The notes below the pieces were generated by a model that saw only the letters and a program-made list of their open reading frames with translations, had not been told where the DNA came from and did not search any database. A stretch of 44,561 nt of DNA from an uncultured Clostridia bacterium. GTDB taxonomy: Bacteria > Bacillota > Clostridia > TANB77 > CAG-508. The position numbers were made by a program, and so were the translations under genes. This document shows, one piece after another, positions 1-7,201 of the stretch. Within the stretch, counting starts at the first letter, position 1. Each line of letters opens with the position of its first letter. The stretch covers positions 1-44,561 of the forward strand of contig CANRAY010000010.1 of assembly GCA_947628735.1 (NCBI GenBank), given 5' to 3'.

Positions 1-266
1 TAAATGAAAATCAATATTTAGAAAAATGTTTATTATATAATACTGTATCTATATTTTCTTTAATTGATAATGTTCAAAGTATTTCTTTTAATTTTAGTGG
101 TCATTCATATAAAGTAAATAGAAAACAAGTTCAAGAATTATATCCTAATTATAATGATATAATAAGTAATGAAATAAATAAAGACAATTTCAACAAGTAT
201 TTAGAAAATAAAATGAATGATAATGAATTTGTAAAAACAATTTTTGATAAAATGTTTGTTAGTTGA
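1..266 (+). CDS. C-terminal fragment of unknown protein (possibly DUF4825-like)
   Basis: An open frame enters from the left edge and stops at TGA 264-266, giving the last 87 codons of a protein whose start lies outside the window. The readable part is rich in Asn, Lys and Ile and carries a segment reading LIDNVQSISFNFSG followed by KVNRKQVQELYPNY. That arrangement resembles the C-terminal DUF4825 domain found in membrane regulators of Clostridia, but this is recalled from family appearance only. There is no membrane segment or catalytic motif in the visible part. It is convergent with the acyltransferase gene and both end at the shared hairpin 276-320. Function is not assigned. Confidence 0.55.
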   Translation, partial: NENQYLEKCLLYNTVSIFSLIDNVQSISFNFSGHSYKVNRKQVQELYPNYNDIISNEINKDNFNKYLENKMNDNEFVKTIFDKMFVS

Positions 267-275
267 AAAATAATA

Positions 276-320
276 AAAAACAATCCAATTTCAACATATT
301 AGTAAATTTGGATTGTTTTT
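276..320. terminator. Bidirectional intrinsic terminator
   Basis: A 13-bp perfect stem pairs 276-288 with 308-320 around a 19-nt loop. It is flanked by A-runs on one side and T-runs on the other, so it can end both the plus-strand fragment and the minus-strand acyltransferase transcript. Confidence 0.8.
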
Positions 321-346
321 ATTTTTTCATTAACGATTAGTATATG

Positions 347-1102
347 TTAAGCTGTAAGCATTGCTTGGTGTACTTCTTCTTTTAATATTTCTGTACTATC
401 TTTTTTGTTTTTATCTCCTCCATTACATTTTATTGGTTTTAATATTTTTACTGTAACATCTTTTTTCTTTTTAAATATTTTTCTTATTCCTTTTGGATCT
501 CTAAATGTAATAAGTATTGGAATGACGGGTACATTGTTTCTGACAGCAAAGTTAAATGCTCCACTTTTAAAATTTCTTATTTTTTCACAATATGGCCATA
601 ATGCTTTTTCTGGATAGAAATGTATTATTTTTCCGTTTTGTATAGCTTTATCCAATTGTTCTACAAAGCCTTCTTTATTGCTTACTTTATTAGGAATAGG
701 TACTGCTCTTAATAGTTTTATTAATTTTCTTATAAATGGCATTTCAAAACTTCCTTGTCTTGTTGTAAAATATACTTTTTTTAATCCGAATGCTAGTCCT
801 ACCATTGTGCAATCTAAAAACAAAACATGATTAGATACACTAATTGCTCCTGTTTTTATATCTTTTATGTTCTCTTTACCCTCTATTTTTAAATCATATA
901 TTATTTTATTTAAAATTGTTAAAACAGGAAAAGCTATTCCATAATATAATATGTTTGAAAAAAATGAAAATACTTTTCCCTCTTTTATATATTGATATTT
1001 TTCATCTATTTTTAGCTTTAATGGTTCATACATATGAATTATATCTTCGTTTTCATTGGATATTTCTTCATTTATGTTTTCTTTAATTAATTGTTCTTCC
1101 AC
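347..1102 (-). CDS. plsC: 1-acyl-glycerol-3-phosphate acyltransferase, PlsC family
   Basis: A membrane-associated acyltransferase of about 251 aa, expected to acylate lysophosphatidic acid or a related lysolipid during glycerolipid synthesis. The catalytic HX4D block is present as NHVLFLD near residue 90. The substrate block reads FYPEKALWP near residue 165 and is followed by a conserved FKSGAFNFA segment. A hydrophobic stretch near residues 50-65 could sit in the membrane. The start is GTG at 1102, preceded by AGAGG nine bases upstream. It overlaps the end of the glycosyltransferase gene by 16 bp, which implies translational coupling. Together the two genes suggest a glycolipid or lipid-anchor pathway. 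The exact acyl acceptor cannot be told from sequence. Confidence 0.85.
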   Translation of the reverse strand: MEEQLIKENINEEISNENEDIIHMYEPLKLKIDEKYQYIKEGKVFSFFSNILYYGIAFPVLTILNKIIYDLKIEGKENIKDIKTGAISVSNHVLFLDCTMVGLAFGLKKVYFTTRQGSFEMPFIRKLIKLLRAVPIPNKVSNKEGFVEQLDKAIQNGKIIHFYPEKALWPYCEKIRNFKSGAFNFAVRNNVPVIPILITFRDPKGIRKIFKKKKDVTVKILKPIKCNGGDKNKKDSTEILKEEVHQAMLTA

Positions 1103-3039
1103 TTTATAGTACCTCTATTTAATTCTTTTATTACAATTTCTGATATCTTTTCACTTGCATTTCCTAGTATATATTTTTTTTGATTTTCAATCATCTTCTT
1201 TTGTAATGTTTTATTTTGCATTAGTTTTTTTGTATTATTTATTACTTGTTCTATATTTTTGCACTTTACTGACATTTGCCTTTCAGCAAAAAAATTAGCA
1301 TTGTTATTTTCACATCCTGGTATAGGCATAATGTGAACCATTGGTTTTCTCATTGTTGCAATTTCTGTTGTTGTTAATCCTCCTGGCTTGCTTAGAATTA
1401 TATCACATATTGACATATATTTTCCTAATTCTTTTGTATATGGTAATACTATGATTCGGCTATTGTTTTTATATTTATTATTAAGATACTCTACTAGTTG
1501 ATGATTATTTCCACAAGAGATAATAAAAGTACAATCTTTTATATTTTCTAATAATCTTTTTGCAATTTCTTTTACATTTCCAAAGCCCATACTTCCATTT
1601 AGAATTAATATATATTTTTTATTCGAATCTAAATGTAATTGTGCTATTATTTCTTGCTTATCATATCTTTTACTAAATTGTTTTCTAACTGGTATACCTA
1701 ATGGTAATAATTTTTGTTTTTTTATTCCTTTTTCTAAAAAATCTGATTCTAATTCTTTACTTGGAATAACAAAGTAATCTGGATTAGTTTCTTTCCAAAA
1801 TGGTATACTTACATAGTCTGTGGCTACTTGTAAGAAATGAATATGATGTTCTTTTTTTATTGCTGTTAATGCTTGGGCTGCAAATAAATGAGTCGTTATT
1901 ATAAATGAATATTGATTTTCTTTGATATATGTATAAAGTTTTCTCTTATTCAAACTATTTAAAAAATATACTGGTGATTTTAACTTTGTTTTTTCATAAA
2001 TTTTTCCTAAATGGTATACTTTTTTAAATACTTTTCCATTTTTGTTGGTCGATTTTATATATAAATTATTAACTCTATCTTTCAATTTTGGATTAATAAT
2101 TTCTAAATATTCTTTAAAATCAGTTTTTATTCCCTTTGATAATAATTCTTCTTGTATTGCTCTAGCTGCTGTATTATGTCCTCCTCCAGTTCCACAAGAT
2201 AATATTAGTACTTTTTTACTGCTTTGATTTGTTTCTAATTCTTCTAATAGTTTATCATAAAAGCATCCTAATTTTCCTATATATCCATTATTCCAAGGTT
2301 TATTTCTGCCATAATAATGAATAATGACTGTATTTTTACAAATCCATTTCATTCCTATTTTATTTTTTGGATTGTTTAAATTGTAATAATTTAAGTTTCT
2401 GTCACCCAAATTATATTTTAGGTCACTTACTATTTTTATTTTATTTCCATATATTGTACTAATAATATCTTGATCTGGTAGTATTAATTTTTTCTTATTT
2501 TTTTGCATAAAATTTGTTATTTCTTTTTCTAGCTTTATTTTTCTTAATTCTTTTAAGTTCATTAAAAGAACTCCTGTGTTAATATATGGTTCATCTTCTT
2601 CTATTCCAAGCCTTATTTCATTAAATTTATGTAGCATTTTCCTTATATGAGTTGTTGCAATAAAATAATTTCCTTCAAAATCCATATTATATAATTCATC
2701 TAATTTATTAATGACTAATGTGTCTGCATCTAAATATAAAACTCTATCTATATCATCTGGTAAATATTTTGTTGCAAAAATTCTAAAGTAAATTTCTATA
2801 GGATATCTTTGTTCATAGACTGGTAAATTATTAATTTCTGATTCCTGAACTTTTATATCTTTTATACAAAAATTTCGTAAGTCTAGTCTCTTTTTTATTT
2901 CTTCAATTTGTTTTTCTTTCAAATTTCTATGTAAAACATATACATTAAATTTCTTATTTTTATTTGATTTTTGTATAGAATTTAATAAAATATTTAATTG
3001 ATTAATGTATTGATCATTAATTGTTACTAGAATATTCAT
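1087..3039 (-). CDS. Fusion glycosyltransferase: GT8 domain plus MGDG synthase/UgtP-like GT28 domain
   Basis: A 650-aa protein with two glycosyltransferase units. Residues 1-265 look like family GT8: a YLDADTLV metal-binding DXD near residue 101, an NTGVLLMNL segment, a PDQD motif and a C-terminal HYYGRNKPW that matches the HXXGXXKPW of the family. Residues 272-650 look like the monogalactosyldiacylglycerol synthase/UgtP group: a GTGGGHNTAARAI glycine-rich loop at the start, and a GT28-type nucleotide-sugar site around SKPGGLTTTEIA. UgtP-type enzymes put glucose or galactose on diacylglycerol at the membrane face. The GT8 half could extend that headgroup; this is inference. No signal peptide is seen. 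The gene is co-transcribed with the downstream plsC-type gene, which it overlaps. Domain assignment is firm; the substrate is not known. Confidence 0.8.
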   Translation of the reverse strand: MNILVTINDQYINQLNILLNSIQKSNKNKKFNVYVLHRNLKEKQIEEIKKRLDLRNFCIKDIKVQESEINNLPVYEQRYPIEIYFRIFATKYLPDDIDRVLYLDADTLVINKLDELYNMDFEGNYFIATTHIRKMLHKFNEIRLGIEEDEPYINTGVLLMNLKELRKIKLEKEITNFMQKNKKKLILPDQDIISTIYGNKIKIVSDLKYNLGDRNLNYYNLNNPKNKIGMKWICKNTVIIHYYGRNKPWNNGYIGKLGCFYDKLLEELETNQSSKKVLILSCGTGGGHNTAARAIQEELLSKGIKTDFKEYLEIINPKLKDRVNNLYIKSTNKNGKVFKKVYHLGKIYEKTKLKSPVYFLNSLNKRKLYTYIKENQYSFIITTHLFAAQALTAIKKEHHIHFLQVATDYVSIPFWKETNPDYFVIPSKELESDFLEKGIKKQKLLPLGIPVRKQFSKRYDKQEIIAQLHLDSNKKYILILNGSMGFGNVKEIAKRLLENIKDCTFIISCGNNHQLVEYLNNKYKNNSRIIVLPYTKELGKYMSICDIILSKPGGLTTTEIATMRKPMVHIMPIPGCENNNANFFAERQMSVKCKNIEQVINNTKKLMQNKTLQKKMIENQKKYILGNASEKISEIVIKELNRGTIKWKNN

Positions 3040-3078
3040 AGTTTCCTCTTATTTTTTATTATTAATTACAATAATGAT

Positions 3079-3087
3079 ATTATACCA
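3079..3087 (-). promoter_or_regulatory. Extended -10 element for the glycosyltransferase-plsC pair
   Basis: The minus strand reads TGGTATAAT here, a perfect extended -10. No good -35 is seen 17 bp upstream. It lies 40 bp before the glycosyltransferase start. Confidence 0.45.
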
Positions 3088-3117
3088 TAGCTATTTAATA
3101 TAATCTATACTACTACC

Positions 3118-4389
3118 TTATCTAATATTAGATGTTGCATAAATTTTCATAAATTCTTTGAAATAGTCCATTATTTGCTTTTTCTCTATCTGTTTTTTAC
3201 AATATATTTTTAAAGTTTGTATTATTTCATCATCAATTTTTACTTTTGCTGTTCCTATAATTGTTTTCTCCATTACAGGTGCTTCTAAATAAAAAAGTGA
3301 AGTTATTTCTAATTCAATATTATCTTCTTTTGTATTTTGAATTGCCATTGTTTCATACGGCATTTTTTCTATTTCTAGTTCTATCTCTTTTTGGATTCCT
3401 TTGTTAATTATAATTCTTTTTTGATTTATTTCTTGCCAATGACAGAATTTTTCTTTTATTATTTCTTCAATATCTATTATTTTATAATTTTTATTTGCAT
3501 ATTCTATTAATTGTATACTATCTGATGTTCTTTCTTTTTTGGTATTTGCTCCTATAATAATTGTAATAATATCTAAGTTTCCTCTTTTACATGCTGTTAC
3601 TAAACATCTACCTGCTCCATTTGTGAATCCTGTTTTTACTCCATATACACCTTGCAAATTTCCTAATAATTCATTTGTATTTGAAATTTGTTTTGTTTTT
3701 CCATTGATAGTAACATAGTAACTTTTGGTTCCTACAATTTTTTTAAATTCTTCATTTTTCAAAGCATAGTCCGTTATTTTTGCTAATTCATAAGCTGTTG
3801 TATAATGTTCGTTATTATCCAATCCATGTGGTACTACAAAATGTGTATTAATTAATTTTAATTCTTTTGCTTTTTGATTCATTAAATTAGCAAAATTTTC
3901 TATACTACCTCCTATATGAATTGCTAATGCAACTGCTGCATCATTTCCTGAGCATAGCATTAAGCCATATAATAAGTCTTGTACAGATATTTTATCATTT
4001 TTTTGGAGTCCTAATCGTGATCCTCCAGTTCCAGCTGCTTTACTTTCTATTGTTACTGTTTCTTTCATATTAGCCTGTTCTAATACTATAATTGCTGTCA
4101 TTATTTTAGTAGTACTTGCCATTGGAGTTTGCTTATTTCCATTTTTCTCATATAATATATTTCCTGAATTTCTGTCATATATAAGTCCTATTCTAGAATT
4201 TAGTATTGGTTTATTTTGAGTATTATTTACTGTTGAAATTGTTTCTATTTTTATCTTTTCAAGATCTATTTTTTCGTTGTCTTCCAAGTTTCCGTAAGTA
4301 AAATTCGTATTTGCGAAAATGGAAACAATAATTATAAATATTATTATTATCTTATATTTTATTTTGCAATTTGAATTTTCTTTTCTCAT
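3118..4389 (-). CDS. dacF: D-alanyl-D-alanine carboxypeptidase, DacF/PBP5 type
   Basis: A 423-aa serine DD-carboxypeptidase that removes the terminal D-Ala of peptidoglycan stem peptides outside the membrane. All three penicillin-binding motifs are present: STTK at residues 92-95, SGN at 147-149 and KTG near residue 255 (VKTGFTNGAG). Residues 12-32 form a hydrophobic export signal or anchor. After the catalytic domain, residues 310-400 match the beta-rich C-terminal domain of PBP5-like enzymes. The ATG at 4389 is preceded by AAGGTGA seven bases upstream; that ribosome site lies inside the 3' arm of the hairpin 4391-4431. The gene follows the T4SS-like locus on the same strand. Whether it acts at vegetative growth or sporulation cannot be told. 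Confidence 0.92.
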   Translation of the reverse strand: MRKENSNCKIKYKIIIIFIIIVSIFANTNFTYGNLEDNEKIDLEKIKIETISTVNNTQNKPILNSRIGLIYDRNSGNILYEKNGNKQTPMASTTKIMTAIIVLEQANMKETVTIESKAAGTGGSRLGLQKNDKISVQDLLYGLMLCSGNDAAVALAIHIGGSIENFANLMNQKAKELKLINTHFVVPHGLDNNEHYTTAYELAKITDYALKNEEFKKIVGTKSYYVTINGKTKQISNTNELLGNLQGVYGVKTGFTNGAGRCLVTACKRGNLDIITIIIGANTKKERTSDSIQLIEYANKNYKIIDIEEIIKEKFCHWQEINQKRIIINKGIQKEIELEIEKMPYETMAIQNTKEDNIELEITSLFYLEAPVMEKTIIGTAKVKIDDEIIQTLKIYCKKQIEKKQIMDYFKEFMKIYATSNIR

Positions 4390-4390
4390 A

Positions 4391-4431
4391 AAAAAATCAC
4401 CTTTTACATTATATTTAAAAAGGTGATTTTT
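4391..4431 (-). promoter_or_regulatory. Hairpin combining terminator, -10 element and ribosome site upstream of dacF
   Basis: A 14-bp perfect stem pairs 4392-4405 with 4418-4431. On the minus strand it is followed by seven T residues, so it reads as an intrinsic terminator for the T4SS-like operon. Its loop contains TATAAT (4408-4413), and its 3' arm contains AAGGTGA, the ribosome site of dacF. A transcript begun at that -10 would contain only the 3' arm and leave the ribosome site free. A read-through transcript would fold the site away. The -35 region (near 4431-4437) is poor. The hairpin is certain; the promoter role is inference. Confidence 0.6.
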
Positions 4432-4440
4432 ATGATTTGT

Positions 4441-5823
4441 TTATCTACGATGTTCATGAGTTACATTTTGTTCATCTATTACTGCTACACTAATTTCTTG
4501 AATTGTTTTTTCTTTTTCTTGATCTGTTAATTCTAATCCTTCATCTTCAATTTTTCCTTGTATAAATTCTCTTAATTCAGATGAACTCATTTCATCTTGT
4601 TCTAAGGCTTCATTTTTTATATTTTCTTTTAAATCTTCTAATGACATTTTTCCATCTGCTTCATCCTCATCAATACCATCCATTGATTTTGGGTTTATAT
4701 CATTTTTTCTGAAGTTTTCTCCTTCTTTTCTTACCTCACTTACTGTATCTCTAGCTTGTTCTTCCATTTCTCTTGAAAGAATTCTTTGGTTTTCTGCATC
4801 TTTTGTTCTAATTGGAATTGCTCTTCTTGTTTCTTTATCTCTTACATTTTGCACATAGTCTATATTCATCATTCCATAATCTCCAATTGAAATAGCTATT
4901 CCGTTTGTTCTATTTCCAGAATTTATTTGGAATAATCCTTTTACTTGTTTTTCTGTAACTTGACTTCCATCTTCATTCATAGAAATAACATTTTTATCTC
5001 CATACACGCCTTCTATAGGATCTATACTATTTAGTATTTCTCTTTCCCCATTCTCATTTACACCTATAATTGTAAATATTCCACTACTTTTTTCTGTTGG
5101 ATTTGTACAAGAAATTTGTAATTCCTTATATTTGGCAGCTTCTGGTATAATATCTCGTATTGTTTCTGTTTCGGATACTCTTTGATTTGGATCTATTCTT
5201 GATATTGATTTTATATCTTCTGGCTTTATTCCTAATACTTCAGCTGTTTTCTCTTTTTTATCCTCTTCTGTTTCTTGTTCTGGTGATTCTTCTTTTTCCT
5301 CTTCTTCTTTCTCTTTACCGTCTTGTTCTTTGCCTTCTTCTTCACGTTCTTTACTTTCTGGTTGCTTTTCTTTATATTCTGTTAATTCTTCTTTTGATTG
5401 GCTCAAATCTTTATTTGATAATTCTTGTAGTTCTTTCATTTCTGCACTATCTAAGTTTAAGTTGTTTGCAAGTGCTCCATATTTTCTTTCTATTTGTGCT
5501 CTATATTCTTCTGAAAAAGAAATGTTTCCTTTTTCATCTACTTTTGCTATTAGATTATTGTCTTTATCATATATTGCATATGTAGCATACTGATCTGATG
5601 ATTCATCACCTTGTATTTGAGTATCATCTCCATTTTCTCTTTCTCGTTGATTCATTATTTTAACAACATATGCATCTTTTTGTCCTATTCCACTGTTTCC
5701 AATACCTAATTCATGATAATATGTAATATCTTCTCTTGTTTGATTTCTTTCCAACCCACTATCTGCTATTTCACTTATTTCTGACATTTTGCTTAATACT
5801 TCTTCTCTTTTTGAATCTTCCAT
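4441..5823 (-). CDS. Acidic, coiled, soluble protein of unknown function at the end of the T4SS-like operon
   Basis: A 460-aa protein I do not recognise. It has no signal peptide and no membrane segment, so it should be cytoplasmic or a secreted substrate. Residues 140-190 are a low-complexity stretch of Glu, Lys and Asp, probably helical and extended. The part before it contains YATYAIYDKDNNLIAKVDEK, a short beta-rich repeat-like segment. The part after it is mixed alpha/beta, with segments such as GLFQINSGNRTNGIAISIG. The C-terminal 90 residues are again charged and helical. It starts 20 bp after the last bitopic NTF2-like gene with AGAGGT as ribosome site, and its transcript ends at the 4391-4431 hairpin. 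Position at the distal end of a secretion operon is compatible with an effector, chaperone or cytoplasmic scaffold; none of these can be chosen from sequence. Confidence 0.75.
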   Translation of the reverse strand: MEDSKREEVLSKMSEISEIADSGLERNQTREDITYYHELGIGNSGIGQKDAYVVKIMNQRERENGDDTQIQGDESSDQYATYAIYDKDNNLIAKVDEKGNISFSEEYRAQIERKYGALANNLNLDSAEMKELQELSNKDLSQSKEELTEYKEKQPESKEREEEGKEQDGKEKEEEEKEESPEQETEEDKKEKTAEVLGIKPEDIKSISRIDPNQRVSETETIRDIIPEAAKYKELQISCTNPTEKSSGIFTIIGVNENGEREILNSIDPIEGVYGDKNVISMNEDGSQVTEKQVKGLFQINSGNRTNGIAISIGDYGMMNIDYVQNVRDKETRRAIPIRTKDAENQRILSREMEEQARDTVSEVRKEGENFRKNDINPKSMDGIDEDEADGKMSLEDLKENIKNEALEQDEMSSSELREFIQGKIEDEGLELTDQEKEKTIQEISVAVIDEQNVTHEHRR

Positions 5824-5843
5824 ATTCTTTACCTCTTTCCTTT

Positions 5844-7190
5844 TTATATTTCACTAAAGGATATAACAAAGTCTGTTCCTTCTTTTAATTGTATAATTAC
5901 TTTCATATTAATAGTTTTATTTTTGGTATTTTCTTTATCTTTTATATTAACATTACATATATAGAGATCTTTATTTTTATCTTTTATTGTATATTCTACT
6001 TTATTATTTGTATATATTGTTTGTTCCAAATATGTTTTCAAAGTATCTTCGGTTGGATAATAGTTATTTTTAAATGTATTATCTAATTTTTCATAAACAT
6101 ATTTATAATTTTTTTCATTAATTGCTTTAAAAATTTTATTTAAATTTGTTTTTATCTTTTCTTGATCTGTTAAATTATTATATGTTTCCATAGCCTCTGG
6201 TAATTCTATTGTGTATGTATCTAATAAAATCTTATAGTTTATTACTGACGTTACTTTAAATACGTATTCATTGTTATTTTGGTCAATACATATATATTGT
6301 GTATATCCTTCCTTGCTATCTCTTTGGTATTGTCTTACTTCCATTATAACATTGTTTTTGGTATTATTTTTTTCATAATTTTGAAATTCTTCTTCTGAAT
6401 TAAATCTTTTTGCTTTATATTCTTCATCTAAACGTTGATATGCTAATGGCATATTATATAATAATTCTTCTTTGAACTTATTAAATAAATTTTCTACGTA
6501 CATTTCTTCTGTTACATTAACATATTCATAAGCGTTATTTTCATTTTTTTCTATGTTTTCTTTATTTATATTAAGTATTTCTCCCACTTCTATGTTTGGA
6601 TATTTTTCTTGTATATAATCTTCCAAAAATATGCTATAAGTTCGATTTTTAGTATCTAATTTTACCATAATAGAAAAATTAGATATATTATTGCTGATTT
6701 TTTCTCTTAAAGTTCCTTTTGCAATATAAATATAGATATCTAAACTTTGTTCACTAACATACATATTTGTAATATTTACAATAGAATTATTAATTACTGG
6801 TAGTTTTGTTCTTATATTTTCTGTCGTTATATCTTTATACTTAATATAATCTTTATCTAAAATTTTATATAAATTTTCTGCACTTGCTTTTTCTTGTTTT
6901 TCTATACTTGCTTTTGTTTCATCGTCTATAATTTTATAGTTTTGTTGTTGATTAAGTTCAGCATAATAAATATAAAATTTATTAATTGCATTTTCTACTG
7001 TATAGTAATTATTTCTATTTATTACTTCTTCTAATTTATTATTACTTTCTAAAATTATTGCATTTTCTTCTTCATATGGTACTGTTGCTTCATTATTTTT
7101 GTATTTATTAGTTATTATTAATAATACTGCACATATTAATAGTAAAATTGTTAATACAATAATTATGAATAACATTTTTTTATTTCTCAT
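5844..7190 (-). CDS. Bitopic membrane protein with NTF2-like repeats (VirB8/TcpC-like candidate)
   Basis: A 448-aa protein with a single N-terminal membrane helix (about residues 5-26) and a large extracytoplasmic part. That part contains repeats of the type AYQRLDEEYKAKRFNSEEEF and YEKLDNTFKNNYYPTEDTL, typical of NTF2-like folds. It ends in EGTDFVISFSE, nearly the same ending as the 428-aa protein encoded at 9820-11106, so the two are paralogs. VirB8 and TcpC of type IV systems are bitopic NTF2-like proteins, which is the basis for the proposed role as a channel subunit. The frame is open back to 7217, but the start at 7190 has AAGGAG five bases upstream and clears the end of the hydrolase gene, so I chose it. 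The role is inference. Confidence 0.7.
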   Translation of the reverse strand: MRNKKMLFIIIVLTILLLICAVLLIITNKYKNNEATVPYEEENAIILESNNKLEEVINRNNYYTVENAINKFYIYYAELNQQQNYKIIDDETKASIEKQEKASAENLYKILDKDYIKYKDITTENIRTKLPVINNSIVNITNMYVSEQSLDIYIYIAKGTLREKISNNISNFSIMVKLDTKNRTYSIFLEDYIQEKYPNIEVGEILNINKENIEKNENNAYEYVNVTEEMYVENLFNKFKEELLYNMPLAYQRLDEEYKAKRFNSEEEFQNYEKNNTKNNVIMEVRQYQRDSKEGYTQYICIDQNNNEYVFKVTSVINYKILLDTYTIELPEAMETYNNLTDQEKIKTNLNKIFKAINEKNYKYVYEKLDNTFKNNYYPTEDTLKTYLEQTIYTNNKVEYTIKDKNKDLYICNVNIKDKENTKNKTINMKVIIQLKEGTDFVISFSEI

Positions 7191-7201
7191 ATATACTCCT
7201 T

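Noticed and set aside
5160..5585. 141-codon plus-strand frame opposite the acidic protein
   Set aside because: A Leu/Phe-rich mirror of the Glu/Lys-rich low-complexity region on the other strand; no ribosome site.
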